Origin: Polaromonas sp. OV174
Lineage (GTDB): Bacteria; Pseudomonadota; Gammaproteobacteria; Burkholderiales; Burkholderiaceae_C
Direction of reading: 5' to 3'
NCBI RefSeq assembly: GCF_900112285.1
Contig: NZ_FOKZ01000002.1
Span: 124,001-188,000, forward strand
Length of the DNA stretch: 64,000 nt
Each line of letters opens with the position of its first letter. Position 1 is the stretch's first letter. The position numbers and the translations under genes were made by a program. This document shows, piece after piece, positions 15,463 to 24,845 of this stretch. A model generated the notes under the pieces. It searched no databases. It was not told the origin of the DNA and saw only the letters and a program-made list of their open reading frames with translations.

Positions 15463-16071
15463 ATGACCCAAGCCGACTTCAGCCCCGCCGCCGAGCGCAA
15501 CAAGCAACCCATTCGCGACGTGCTGCAGCTGCTGCTGCCAGAGCGCGGCAAGGCGCTGGAGATTGCCTCCGGCACCGGCCAGCATGTGGCCTGGTTCGCC
15601 GCCGGCCTGCCGGACTGGAGCTGGCAGCCCAGTGATGCCGGGCCGGACGGGCTGGGCAGCATTGCGGCCTGGGCGCAGCAACTGGGCTTGAGCAATGTAC
15701 GCCCGCCCCTGCTGCTGGACGTGATGGCAGAGCACTGGCTGCCCGATGACACCCTCTTTGACGTCATCTATTGCGCCAACATGCTGCACATCTCGCCCTG
15801 GGCCACCTGCGCCGCGTTGATGCGCGGCAGCGCCCGCCACCTGGCGCCGGGCGGCATGCTCATCACCTACGGCCCTTACCTGGAAGACGAAGTGCCCACC
15901 TCGGCGGGCAACCTGGTGTTTGACCAAAGCCTGCGCGCGCAAAACCCGGCCTGGGGCATTCGCCGCCGCGAAGACGTGGAACTGGAAGCCGCCCAAGCCG
16001 GCCTGCGGCTCTCGGCCCGCCACGCCATGCCGGCCAACAATCTCTTGCTGGTGTGGACGCGGGCGGCCTGA
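15463..16071 (+). CDS. DUF938 family SAM-dependent methyltransferase-like protein
   Basis: The 202-residue product matches DUF938. It starts with FSPAAERNKQPI, has the SAM-binding loop LEIASGTGQHVAWFA (motif I, residues ~31-45), QPSDAG, IYCANMLHISPW and LAPGGMLITYGPY. The reaction and substrate are unknown. It is a stand-alone gene flanked by dispersed repeats on both sides. Confidence 0.88.
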   Translation: MTQADFSPAAERNKQPIRDVLQLLLPERGKALEIASGTGQHVAWFAAGLPDWSWQPSDAGPDGLGSIAAWAQQLGLSNVRPPLLLDVMAEHWLPDDTLFDVIYCANMLHISPWATCAALMRGSARHLAPGGMLITYGPYLEDEVPTSAGNLVFDQSLRAQNPAWGIRRREDVELEAAQAGLRLSARHAMPANNLLLVWTRAA

Positions 16072-16098
16072 GGCCACGGCCTCACCTGCAACGTCATT

Positions 16099-16155
16099 TG
16101 CTACATAATTAGTAGCAGTCTGCGCAGATCTGTATTGCGCTACAAGCCTATTTGA
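16099..16155. repeat. Dispersed intergenic repeat, copy 7
   Basis: GCTACATAATTAGTAGCAGT, then TGCGCTACAAGCCTATTTGAC. It precedes the TAXI gene. A TTG start reading begins in its last bases and is rejected for that reason. Confidence 0.5.
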
Positions 16156-16178
16156 CCAACAACAATGGATCAAGCGCC

Positions 16179-17564
16179 ATGCTCCTCATCCCCAGCCTGA
16201 CCCGCAAGCACACCCTGCTGCTCACCGTGCTGATCGTTGCCGGGCTGGCGGTGGCTCTGTCACTGCTGTCACGCTCCATCAGCCCGGCGCCGCCGCGCAC
16301 GGCGGAGATGACCACAGGCGCGGTCGAAGGGGCGGTGCACCAGTTTGCGCTGAAGTACCAGAGCTACCTCAAGGCCAACGGGGTGAGCCTTAAGCTCCTG
16401 CCCTCGACCGGCGCGGTGCAAAACCTGGAGCGGCTCCATGCCGGCACCGCCATCGGCTTCATGCAAAGCGGGCTGGGCCAGCTGACGCTGGAGCCGGCCG
16501 ATGACTATGCCGAAACGCCGCTGCGCTCATTGGGCGTGATGGGCTATGAACCGGTCTGGATCTTCACCCAGGCTGCGCTGGCCGGGCCGCTGGGCAAAGG
16601 GCTGGGGCCGCTGGCCGGCAAGAAAGTGGCGATTGGCCCCAAGGGCAGCGGCACGCGCAAGGTGGCGCTGGAGGTGCTGCAAAACTACGGCGTGACGGCG
16701 GCCAATGCCACGCTCACGCCGGACAGCGGTCTGGCAGCCGCCAAGGCGCTGATGGCGAAAGAGCTGGATGCGCTGGTCTTGATTGGCGCGCCGCAAACGC
16801 CGGCCGTGCAACTGCTGCTGGCCCAGCCCAGCGTGCAACTGGTGTCGCTGACCCATGCCGAAGGGCTGACGCGGCGCCTGCCCTATCTCTCGCGCGTCAC
16901 GCTGCCGGCCGGCTCGGTCGATCCGGCGCAAGACCTGCCGCACGACGACATCACACTGCTCACGACCACCGCCAACCTGGTGGTGCAGCACGACCTGCAC
17001 CCGGCGCTGGCCTACCTGCTGCTGGAAGCCGCGCATGAGATTCACCGGGGCGGCACGCTGCTGAACAAACCGGACGAGTTTCCCCGCCAGCTTGGCACGG
17101 ACTACCCGCTGGCCGACGAGGCGGCGCGTTATTACAAGGACGGTAGGCCGTTTTTGCAGCGCTACCTGCCCTATTGGGCGGCCAATGCGCTGCAGCGCCT
17201 CTTGCTGGTGCTGGTGCCGCTGGTGGCGATTGCGGTGCCGCTGTTCCGAGTGCTGCCCTTCCTCTTCGAGTTCCGCGAAAAGAGCCGGCTTTATCGCCGC
17301 TACGGCGCGCTGCTGGAGATGGAGCGCGACATCCAGGCGCGCCAGCTCAGCGCCGACGAGATTGCCCAGGCCAGGGTGAAGCTAGACCAGATCGAGCTCG
17401 ATGTGAGCCACATGAAGTTTTCGCTGGATTTTTCAGACCGGGTCTACACGCTGCGCCAGCATGTGGACTATGTGCGCCGGCAATTGCAGGCCCATGGCGG
17501 CGAATGGCCCACCGATACGGCCCACCCGGCATCACCGGGCAAGCCGCCGCATCTGGGCGCCTGA
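16179..17564 (+). CDS. TAXI-family TRAP transporter solute-binding-like protein, membrane anchored at both ends
   Basis: The 461-residue product has an N-terminal hydrophobic anchor (TLLLTVLIVAGLAVALSLLS) and a periplasmic TAXI domain (residues ~40-310: LLPSTGAVQNLERL, IGPKGSGTRKVALEVLQNYG, ALVLIGAPQTPAVQLLL). A second transmembrane helix follows (LLLVLVPLVAIAVPLFRVLP, residues ~335-355), then a ~100-residue cytoplasmic coiled tail. The C-terminal membrane segment and tail are extra to ordinary TAXI receptors, and no TRAP permease gene is adjacent. This suggests a sensor or accessory role, which is inference. The start at 16179 is the first ATG free of the repeat. Confidence 0.8.
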   Translation: MLLIPSLTRKHTLLLTVLIVAGLAVALSLLSRSISPAPPRTAEMTTGAVEGAVHQFALKYQSYLKANGVSLKLLPSTGAVQNLERLHAGTAIGFMQSGLGQLTLEPADDYAETPLRSLGVMGYEPVWIFTQAALAGPLGKGLGPLAGKKVAIGPKGSGTRKVALEVLQNYGVTAANATLTPDSGLAAAKALMAKELDALVLIGAPQTPAVQLLLAQPSVQLVSLTHAEGLTRRLPYLSRVTLPAGSVDPAQDLPHDDITLLTTTANLVVQHDLHPALAYLLLEAAHEIHRGGTLLNKPDEFPRQLGTDYPLADEAARYYKDGRPFLQRYLPYWAANALQRLLLVLVPLVAIAVPLFRVLPFLFEFREKSRLYRRYGALLEMERDIQARQLSADEIAQARVKLDQIELDVSHMKFSLDFSDRVYTLRQHVDYVRRQLQAHGGEWPTDTAHPASPGKPPHLGA

Positions 17565-17578
17565 GCCGGCCCCTAGGC

Positions 17579-18834
17579 TCAAGCGTTGCGGAGCATGGTG
17601 TCAATACGTTCCGCGGTTCTTATGCCCGTGAGGTAGGCGCCACCACAGGTCTGGGCCAAGTCAACGGCCGTCGCTTCTCCCGCGAAGTGGATGCGGTCGG
17701 TGCCAGCGCTCGCCAAGGTCTTTCTCGCATCACCGCCGCCGGTGCGCAGATAGGCGTAGCCACCATTGAACAAGGCGTTCGCCGACCAGTCAGTCCTTAA
17801 GCTGGCTGTCAGCTTCCTGCCTCCAAGGGTTCCCAGGCAGTCCTTCAACTGAGACATCACCTCGTTTTCGGCATCCCGAGCGGGCAGGCTTGAGAGCTGC
17901 TGGCCATACGCGCCACCGGCCAGTGCGATGACCAGATGGGAGCCGAAGGGATTGACCAAAAACGCGAGCGCTTTCTCCGGCTGAAATTGTTTCCCTGCGC
18001 TGAGCCAGTCGCCAGGCGCGAATCCCTGCAGCGGTCCATCGAACTCCATCACGACCTTGTTGAAATGCCCCATGGGCAAGGCATCCAGCGCTGCCAGGGC
18101 GGCATTCTCCAAGCCTGGCTTGAACCGAATGGCTTCGGCGCGAAGCACGCCCGTCGACACCGTCACGATGCAGTGTTGTGCCCTGATGTCTCCACCGGAT
18201 GTAAGGAGCTTGACGCCGCCAGACAGTTGTTCAATCTCCGAAACGCGCGAGTTCAATGCAAGCCCTATCCTGGGAGAAAGGGACTCGACAATGCGCCCCA
18301 TACCCTCCTGGACCAGCCAGTTTGGTGATGTTGAGCCTTGCTCAAAGACCCCCAGAGCAGAGGTGTTCTCTGCAGCGCCGCCGGTATCCAGCTCGGCAAC
18401 GGTTCGAACGGCCATGTGTGCGGCCCAGTCGGACGGATCTGTGAGCAGGGATGCCATCGAGCTATCGCCAGGGCCTACGTTGGCCAGCCGTCGTTCGAGC
18501 GCTTGGTAAGCCTTGTCCAGGGCGTCAAGTTCCGCCTGGCTGGCGCGGGTACGCCCCTGAACATGACGTGCTTTGCAGCTTGCTCGTGGTCGACGAGCGT
18601 GAAGTTCAGAGCGCGCGCAAGAGGGGTTAGCGGATTCCGATCCGCTTGGTGCAGCCAGGCGCAGCCGAGGTCTACCGGAACGGAAAACGATGCCCCGTCC
18701 GTCCATGCGCGGCCTCCGACTCGCCCCGAAGCCTCAATGACGACAACGCTGCGCCCCAGACCCTGAAGTTTCCTGGCGGCTGCCAGACCGGCTACACCTG
18801 CTCCGACTATGGCCACATCAAACTGGTTTGGCAT
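17579..18834 (-). pseudogene. Flavin-containing amine oxidase, interrupted by a frameshift
   Basis: Oxidises amines using FAD when intact. The N-terminal part reads MPNQFDVAIVGAGVAGLAAARKL and RVGGRAW (FAD-binding dinucleotide and GG motifs). At the C4 run near 18554-18557 the frame shifts by one base. The rest of the protein continues in another frame through GRTRASQAELDALDKAYQAL to the FAD-closing motif HFAGEATAV...GGAYLTGIRTAERI. The two halves together make ~418 residues, normal for the family, so a single-base indel explains it. It may be a recent inactivation or a sequencing error. The start at 18834 follows a weak AAGAAAG site. Confidence 0.8.
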
Positions 18835-19000
18835 AAATTTCTTTCTTGATTGGCGCCACTCTTGTGCCGGTCGCGCGACCGTAGACGCTTGTGCCGTGGC
18901 GACCGGCCCCCGGCGCCCTTCTGCCGTGGCAGCCAGGCGAGAGTTCGGCTTAAAGCTTACTTGATCGCGTTGTTGGCAGCCGGTGTTATCCTCCCCCGCC

Positions 19001-19573
19001 ATGCATCCCGCCGCCGGCCCCGCCAAAGTTTCCCGCCTGATTCTCTTCAACAAGCCCTATGGTGTGCTCAGCCAGTTCACCCCCGAAGGGCGCTGGCGCG
19101 GACTGAAGGATTTCATAGAAATTCCCGGCGTTTATGTAGCCGGCCGGCTCGATGCCGACAGCGAGGGCCTGCTGCTGCTGACCAATGACGGCCAGCTGCA
19201 GGCCCGCATTGCCGACCCGCGCTTCAAGCTGGAAAAAACCTATTGGGTTCAGGTCGAAGGCCAGCCCGATGAGGCGGCGCTGCAAGCCTTGCGAGCGGGC
19301 GTGCAGCTCAATGACGGCCCGACCCGCCCGGCTCGCGCCGAGCTGATGGCGCCGCCGCCGGCCTTATGGGAGCGCGACCCACCGGTGCGCTTTCGCCAGG
19401 CCATCCCCACCACCTGGATAGAACTTGGCATACGCGAAGGCCGCAACCGCCAGGTGCGGCGCATGACGGCGGCGGTGGGTTTTCCCACCCTGCGCCTGAT
19501 ACGCGCTGCCGTCGGCCCTTACACGCTAAACGGCCTGGCGCCGGGAAGCTGGCGTGACAGCGATATTCAGTAG
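19001..19573 (+). CDS. 23S rRNA pseudouridine synthase, RluE-like
   Basis: A 190-residue RsuA-family enzyme lacking the S4 domain, as in RluE. The catalytic aspartate lies in [17 protein letters not shown] (residues ~45-60). Other family blocks are [18 protein letters not shown] and [16 protein letters not shown]. It isomerises a uridine in 23S rRNA, the precise site being inferred from RluE. Both an upstream GTG (18983) and the ATG at 19001 are possible. I chose ATG. It is divergent from the amine oxidase. Confidence 0.88.
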   Translation: MHPAAGPAKVSRLILFNKPYGVLSQFTPEGRWRGLKDFIEIPGVYVAGRLDADSEGLLLLTNDGQLQARIADPRFKLEKTYWVQVEGQPDEAALQALRAGVQLNDGPTRPARAELMAPPPALWERDPPVRFRQAIPTTWIELGIREGRNRQVRRMTAAVGFPTLRLIRAAVGPYTLNGLAPGSWRDSDIQ

Positions 19574-19592
19574 CGGGCTTGACGCGGTCTGT

Positions 19593-20156
19593 TCAAGGTA
19601 GGTCCTCATCCACCACCAGGTATTTGTCCACCAGGTCAAAAAAACTGTCATAAAACGTGGCTGAGGTGATGGTGACGCTGCCCACCTTGACCATGGACTC
19701 GCTGCCCGACATGAAGGGCAGGGAAACCGAGCCGATGGCGCCCACGCCCAGGCTGGCCGAGTTGTTGCTCTTTTTCAGCGTGTAGCTGTCTTGCAGGGCG
19801 GTGACAAAACCCAGGCTGACCTTGCCGTCTGAGCTGTCCGGTGCGCAGACCACCCGTATCGCCATCTGCAGATGCGACTCGGCCTCTGGCTGAAAGCTTT
19901 TTTGCCCCTCCACCAGCTCGGCCCTGGCGATGTCGACGATATAGCCCTGGCTCAGCAGAGCGCGCCTGGCGGCCTCGCAGGTTTGCGCCGGGGTGGCGTC
20001 GAACAGGCGGGAAAAAGTGGTGGTGGAGCCGAATTTCTCCTGCAGGGGAAAGGACTTGACGCCGGTGCCGCAGCCGGCCAGCAGCCCCGACAGGCACAGC
20101 AGGCCCAGGCCTGCCGCGCGCCACAGCGCCTGGGCTAGCGGGGCGTCACGACGCAT
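19593..20156 (-). CDS. DUF2242 family lipoprotein
   Basis: The product has a signal peptide with a lipobox (LLCLSGLLAGC). The ~160-residue mature domain contains SRLFDATPAQTCEAARRALLSQGY and SVTITSATFYDSFFDLVDKYL, which match DUF2242. Likely an outer-membrane or periplasm-facing lipoprotein of unknown role. The start is uncertain. ATG at 20156 gives the cleanest signal peptide. A TTG at 20171 has AAGGAG at good spacing, and an ATG at 20192 is also in frame. Confidence 0.8.
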   Translation of the reverse strand: MRRDAPLAQALWRAAGLGLLCLSGLLAGCGTGVKSFPLQEKFGSTTTFSRLFDATPAQTCEAARRALLSQGYIVDIARAELVEGQKSFQPEAESHLQMAIRVVCAPDSSDGKVSLGFVTALQDSYTLKKSNNSASLGVGAIGSVSLPFMSGSESMVKVGSVTITSATFYDSFFDLVDKYLVVDEDLP

Positions 20157-20428
20157 TCTGGACAGATTCAAACCGGGCACTCCTTGGGGCATCAAGCATC
20201 GCATTTTTCGCTGTATTTCTCGCTTCACCGGGCAACGCACCCCAATGACAGGGCTGGCGCGACCGGCACACCCGATTTTAGGGTGGCGGCGCACAGCACA
20301 AGCACCTTATAACCCCACGCCGCCCTGCGGCTACAGGCCGGGTCATCAGCCTGACTTCTTACACAGTGCTGGCTGATAATGGGCGGGCCCGATTCAGCCC
20401 CTCGCCCACCACGCTAAAAGGATGCGAC

Positions 20429-21499
20429 ATGAGCCTGCTCAACATCATCAAGAAACAACTGATAGAGGTCATCGAATGGACCGATGACTCGCGCGACACG
20501 CTGTCTTACCGCTGGCCGGATGAGGACAAGGAAATCAAGAACGGCGCGCAGCTGATCGTGCGCGAATCGCAGCAGGTGCAGTTTGTGGCCGCCGGCCAGT
20601 ACGCCGACCTGTTCAACCCCGGCAAGCACACGCTGAGCACCGAAAACATCCCGGTGCTGTCGACCATTCTGGGCTGGAAATACGGTTTTCAGTCGCCCTT
20701 CAAGTGCGACGTCTACTACCTCAACACCCGCTTGTTCACGGGCAATAAATGGGGCACGGCCAACCCGGTCATGATGCGCGACCGCGACTTTGGCGTGGTG
20801 CGCCTGCGGGCCTTTGGCACTTACGACTTTCGCATTGTCGAAGCACCCAAATTCCTGCGCGAAGTGGCCGGCACCGACCAGAACTTTCGCCTTGACGAGT
20901 TTGCCGACACCATGCGTTCGCGCATCGTCAGCGTCTTCACCGAAGCGCTGGCGCGCGCCGGCGTACCGGCGCTGGACGTGGCGCAGCGCTACTCGGAGCT
21001 GGGCGACGCCCTCTTGCCCATCATCAACCCGGCCATGCGCGAGAAGTACGGCCTGGAGATCACCAGCTTTTTGCTGGAAAACGTCTCTGTGCCGCCGGAG
21101 GTGGAGCAGGCCATAGACAAGCGCTCCAGCATGAGCGTGATCGGCAACCTCAACGACTATGTGAAGTACCAGATGGGCGTGGCCATGGGCCAGGGCGGCG
21201 AAGCCGGCGCGGCCGCCACCATGCCGGCGCAGATGGCCATGGGTTTTGGCATGGCGCAGGAAATGGTGCGCAATATGCAGGCCGGCGCGCCTGCCGCTGC
21301 TGCGCCCACCGCTGTCGCTGGCAGCGCACCGGCCGCAACCGGCCTGGACGTGTTGACGCCGGAGCAGGCGGCTCAGCTGCTGGGGGTGTCAGTCGAGGAC
21401 GTGATGGCCTCCATCACCGCCGGCGACCTGAAGGCGCGCAAGATTGGCAGCGCCTGGCGCATTGTCAAGAGCGCGCTGGAAGAATTTTTGCGTGGCTAA
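20429..21499 (+). CDS. SPFH-domain protein (virion-core/YdjI type) fused to a C-terminal excisionase-like helix-turn-helix
   Basis: The 356-residue product begins with the YdjI-like SPFH module (residues ~1-240: IEWTDDSRDTLSYRWPDEDK, NGAQLIVRESQQVQFVAAGQ, TRLFTGNKWGTANPVMMRD, DVAQRYSELGDALLP). A Gly/Ala/Met linker follows. It ends in a ~50-residue MerR/excisionase-type DNA-binding fold (LTPEQAAQLLGVSVEDVMAS, GDLKARKIGSAWRIVKS). In B. subtilis, YdjI works with a zinc-ribbon membrane protein in a PspA-linked envelope stress operon. Here the next gene is that zinc-ribbon partner. The terminal HTH may bind DNA or a peptide, which is unknown. ATG 20429 follows an AAAAGGA site. Confidence 0.85.
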   Translation: MSLLNIIKKQLIEVIEWTDDSRDTLSYRWPDEDKEIKNGAQLIVRESQQVQFVAAGQYADLFNPGKHTLSTENIPVLSTILGWKYGFQSPFKCDVYYLNTRLFTGNKWGTANPVMMRDRDFGVVRLRAFGTYDFRIVEAPKFLREVAGTDQNFRLDEFADTMRSRIVSVFTEALARAGVPALDVAQRYSELGDALLPIINPAMREKYGLEITSFLLENVSVPPEVEQAIDKRSSMSVIGNLNDYVKYQMGVAMGQGGEAGAAATMPAQMAMGFGMAQEMVRNMQAGAPAAAAPTAVAGSAPAATGLDVLTPEQAAQLLGVSVEDVMASITAGDLKARKIGSAWRIVKSALEEFLRG

Positions 21500-21548
21500 A
21501 ACAGTCCTGCCCCGCCACCCTCCCCAGCACTGACAGCGACCCCCAACG

Positions 21549-22676
21549 ATGACGGCTACCCTCAGCCCCGCGACCGTGGGCAAACACCCCTGCCCCGAAT
21601 GCGGCGGCGACCTGCAATGGAATGCGGCCAAGCAGGCACTGGTCTGCCCCTATTGCGGCACCGTCGTGCCCTGGGCCGAAAGCAAGGCCGGCCAGCCGGG
21701 CGGCGCCATGGTGGCCGAGCAGGACCTGCTGGAGGCACTGAAGAACCCGGCCAGCGGGCGCGGCTGGGGCGACGCCGCAGCGGGCCAGAAAAAGCGCGAG
21801 GTGCAGTGCCAGAGCTGTCATGCGATCTCGGTGTTTGTCGATGGCAAGGTGGCCAAGGTCTGCGACTTTTGCGGCTCGCCCTCCATCATCGAACACGAAA
21901 GCAGCAACGACGCCATCACGCCGCAAAGCCTGCTGCCCTTCAAGATCAGCGACGGGCAGATGCGGGAAAGCCTGCGCAAGTGGTATGGCTCACGCTGGTT
22001 TGCGCCCAACAAGCTCAAATCGGCCGCGCTCACCGACACGCTGAGCGGCGTCTACCTGCCCTACTGGACCTTTGACGCCCATGTCAGCGCGCAGTGGCAG
22101 GCCGATGCCGGCCACTATTACTACGAGAGCGAAAACTACCGCGACAACAACGGCACGGTGCAAACCCGTCAGGTGCAGCGCACGCGCTGGGAGCCCGCCG
22201 CCGGCAGCCTGAACCATTTTTTTGACGACGAACTGGTTCCCGGCACCACCGGCGTCCATGCGCCGCTGATGCGCAAGATAGAGCCCTTTCCCACGCTCAC
22301 CGACCTCAAGCCCTATTCGCCCGAATTTGTGCGCGGCTGGACGGTGGAGCGCTACCAGATCGATCTGCACCAGGCCGCCAAAGTCAACCAGCAAGACATG
22401 GAGCAGCAGATGCGGGCGCTGTGCGCCCAGCAGGTGCCGGGCGATACCTATCGCGATCTGCAGGTCGGCGCACGCTACGAAGGCCGCAGCTTCAAACACA
22501 TCCTGGTGCCGGTCTGGCTGGTCAGCTACACCTATGGCGCGCGCAACTTCCAGGTGGTGGCCAACGGCTACACCGGCGCGATTGCCGGCGAGCAACCCTA
22601 TAGCTGGGTGAAGATCTTTTTCGCGGCGCTGCTCGTGCTGCTGTTGATTTTGATTGGCGTGGCCGCTTCGCGGTGA
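21549..22676 (+). CDS. Zinc-ribbon, tail-anchored membrane protein paired with the SPFH protein
   Basis: The 375-residue product opens with two zinc ribbons: CPECGGDLQW...CPYCG (residues ~13-40) and CQSCHA...CDFCGS (~residues 90-115). The middle domain is rich in aromatic residues (WYGSRWFAPNKL, SGVYLPYWTFDAHVSAQW, LVPVWLVSYTYGARNFQVV). It ends in one transmembrane helix (FFAALLVLLLILIGVAAS). The layout resembles B. subtilis YdjG/YdjH-type partners of SPFH proteins. The gene lies 49 bp after the SPFH gene, so co-transcription is likely. Probably an envelope stress complex, by family context only. Confidence 0.8.
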   Translation: MTATLSPATVGKHPCPECGGDLQWNAAKQALVCPYCGTVVPWAESKAGQPGGAMVAEQDLLEALKNPASGRGWGDAAAGQKKREVQCQSCHAISVFVDGKVAKVCDFCGSPSIIEHESSNDAITPQSLLPFKISDGQMRESLRKWYGSRWFAPNKLKSAALTDTLSGVYLPYWTFDAHVSAQWQADAGHYYYESENYRDNNGTVQTRQVQRTRWEPAAGSLNHFFDDELVPGTTGVHAPLMRKIEPFPTLTDLKPYSPEFVRGWTVERYQIDLHQAAKVNQQDMEQQMRALCAQQVPGDTYRDLQVGARYEGRSFKHILVPVWLVSYTYGARNFQVVANGYTGAIAGEQPYSWVKIFFAALLVLLLILIGVAASR

Positions 22677-22778
22677 GCCGATAAAGCTGGTTGGCCTGCG
22701 GGTGAGGATTTGCCGCCGGCCCCGGATACGCAGGAACAGCCTGCCGAGCCGGCACGGTTCGTACTAACTATCACTGGC

Positions 22779-23267
22779 TTATGTTGAACGCTGCGCCCCT
22801 GCGCGCAGGCGTTCCAGTTTGGGCTTCATGTAGAAGACAAAAAACGAGGAAATCACCAAGCCGGCGGGAATGGACCGGCTGAATGCGAGCCACCATCCTA
22901 GAGCGAAAGAGCCGCCCGCCGAGCCATTGATCGCGGTTACGGCCAAGGCCAAAATGCTCTCGATAAAAACGGCGGTGACTATCACAACCACCAGCTTGCG
23001 CATCAGTACAGGCGCAGAGCTCAGTACCGCAGCCACAGCCCGGTCTATCACCCCCAGGCACGCCAAAATCACGGGCAATACCACGACGCTGGTCAGAAAG
23101 CTCCAGCCCCAACGGGACAGAAACTCGTCGCCGAATCCGACATTGGCCCAGCTCATGATGGCGCTGAGAATCAGGGCAATCGAAGGCAGGATCACCAGGT
23201 CAGGAAGAATGCGACGCAAGGCGCTAGAAGAGGACTGGGGCTTTGTACGGGTGTTGGCTTGGGTCAT
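22779..23267 (-). CDS. DUF2798-type small membrane protein
   Basis: The 162-residue protein has four hydrophobic segments in two pairs (LPDLVILPSIALILSAIMSW, WGWSFLTSVVVLPVILACLG, KLVVVIVTAVFIESILALAV, SIPAGLVISSFFVFYMKPKL). This is the duplicated DUF2798 pattern. Function unknown. It stands alone on the minus strand. Confidence 0.65.
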   Translation of the reverse strand: MTQANTRTKPQSSSSALRRILPDLVILPSIALILSAIMSWANVGFGDEFLSRWGWSFLTSVVVLPVILACLGVIDRAVAAVLSSAPVLMRKLVVVIVTAVFIESILALAVTAINGSAGGSFALGWWLAFSRSIPAGLVISSFFVFYMKPKLERLRAGAQRST

Positions 23268-23432
23268 GAGGTGTGTGCCGGCTTACTGGCAACAAGAGAG
23301 AAAGGGCCATGATTTTCAATCTTTTGCCGTCTTGGGCGCATCCCGAAAAAAATGCCGTGCGCTGTTTCACTGGCATATTTCGCCGCTCACATTTTTTGGT
23401 GAACTGTGCACAAGTTCGCCGCAAGCCTGCGC

Positions 23433-23837
23433 TCAGAATCCTGCAAACAGGCCGCTCTCATCGACCAGTTCGAAAGCAATCTCCGGCCGTTTTTCCATGC
23501 TTTTCTTGATGGCGGCGGGAATCGCCTGCCGGGTCTTGCGGCAAAGGCCAGGTTGATCTAGCACCAGAATCACAATGCCCTTCAAGGTGCGAACTTCGTT
23601 GGGGCTCTGGCTGATGCTCAGCCGAATGCCCAGTTGCTGCACCATGCGCTCCTCGATCCGGCGCAACTCGCTCAGGCTGCCCAGGTTTTCCAGCCGCTCG
23701 ATCAAGCGCTTTTCCTCTTCACGGGTCAGCTGAAGCACCCGCAAGTCGCCCTCGCTGGCCTGCAGCAGCGACTCCCGATCACAGACACAAGTGCCGGGCG
23801 GGCATTCGGTACGTATCGGAATGGAAAAAGGCTTCAT
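23433..23837 (-). CDS. Conserved hypothetical protein with an N-terminal Cys motif
   Basis: The 134-residue soluble protein starts with ECPPGTCVCDRE, three closely spaced cysteines that could bind a metal. An amphipathic helical region rich in Glu/Arg follows (TREEEKRLIERLENLGSLSEL), and it ends near FELVDESGLFAGF. I do not know the family or role. No partner genes are suggested by the neighbourhood. Confidence 0.6.
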   Translation of the reverse strand: MKPFSIPIRTECPPGTCVCDRESLLQASEGDLRVLQLTREEEKRLIERLENLGSLSELRRIEERMVQQLGIRLSISQSPNEVRTLKGIVILVLDQPGLCRKTRQAIPAAIKKSMEKRPEIAFELVDESGLFAGF

Positions 23838-24392
23838 GGACGGGCGTGGACCTTGAGTAGCATCAGCGCCCTATTCTAGGCAAGACAGGCTCGGCAGCCC
23901 AAACAGCCCGCTTGATCCTTTGATGGTTTGCCGGCCGAAAAATGCCTTGCCGGCAAAGTTATTCACTTATGCCCAGCGACTGTGAACCACCTTGTTGATA
24001 ACTACTGGGACAAGCCGTAAAACCCGCGCCAGCATTGGGCTGGCAAGGAGCGCTTAAAGTTTAAGCAGGCGCATGAAATGGCTATTGAAAGACAAAAACC
24101 AAGCACAGATCGAACGCGATTCTCGAGTGAAAGCCACTTTTTTTCCGAAAAATCCGCTGCTCTCTAGCCCGTTTTGGCCGGCAACTTCAAGTGCCTGTGC
24201 AAAACATGGACTTACACCAACTTACTGTGGGTCACCTTGTGGATAAGCCCCTGAACAAGCCCAAAAAACGGCGCCAATACTGGCTTTCCAGACCATGCTT
24301 TAAATTTAATCAACAGGCAATAGATGGTCAACAAGGTTCGGCAAAACGGTCCACGGCTTGAAATACCAGCCCCAAGCTCAAGATAAAAGCCT
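23838..24392. other. Gene-free region holding two diverged ~110-bp repeats with DnaA-box-like sites
   Basis: No coding region is credible here. Segments near 23968-24075 and 24212-24315 share the order: a CACCTTGT(G/T)GATAA block, then AAGCC, a GCGCCA..T.GGCT block, then CTTTAAA.TTTAA and CAGGC. The second carries TGTGGATAA (24238-24246), a perfect DnaA box on the complementary strand. The first has TGTTGATAA (23993-24001). The region also supplies the trxC promoter. Confidence 0.5.
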
Positions 24393-24830
24393 ATGACCGA
24401 CCCACTCCACATCGTCTGCCCCCATTGCCACACCACCAACCGCGTGCGCGCCGACCAGCTCGCCAGCGAGCCGACTTGCGGCAGTTGCAAGAAAGCGCTT
24501 TTCGTGGGCCACTCGGCCGCACTTGATGAAGCCGCTTTTGACAAGCACCTTCAGCGCAATCAGATTCCGCTGCTGGTCGATTTCTGGGCGCCCTGGTGCG
24601 GCCCCTGCCGCCAGATGGCGCCGGCCTATGAACAGGCCGCCGCCCAGCTGGAGCCGCAGGTACGCCTGGCCAAGGTCGATACCGAAGCCGTGCCCAATCT
24701 GGGCGCGCGCTTCAACATTCGCAGCATTCCGACGCTGGCGCTGTTTGTGAACGGCCGCGAGGTGGCGCGCCAGGCCGGTGCCATGGGCGCGGCCGATATC
24801 GTGCGCTGGGTGCAGTCGCAGCTGCGCTGA
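24393..24830 (+). CDS. trxC: Thioredoxin 2
   Basis: The 145-residue protein has an N-terminal zinc finger (CPHC at residues 9-12 and CGSC at ~29-32), which distinguishes TrxC from TrxA, and a thioredoxin domain with the active site FWAPWCGPCRQMAP. The cis-proline loop IRSIPTLALF is intact. It reduces protein disulfides in the cytoplasm, and in E. coli it is induced by OxyR. No OxyR site was recognised upstream. Confidence 0.95.
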   Translation: MTDPLHIVCPHCHTTNRVRADQLASEPTCGSCKKALFVGHSAALDEAAFDKHLQRNQIPLLVDFWAPWCGPCRQMAPAYEQAAAQLEPQVRLAKVDTEAVPNLGARFNIRSIPTLALFVNGREVARQAGAMGAADIVRWVQSQLR

Positions 24831-24845
24831 GGGTTTTGGCGTGAC

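Noticed and set aside
23838..24392. Chromosomal replication origin
   Set aside because: DnaA-like boxes are few, no AT-rich unwinding region is apparent, and neither dnaA, dnaN nor rpmH is next to it.
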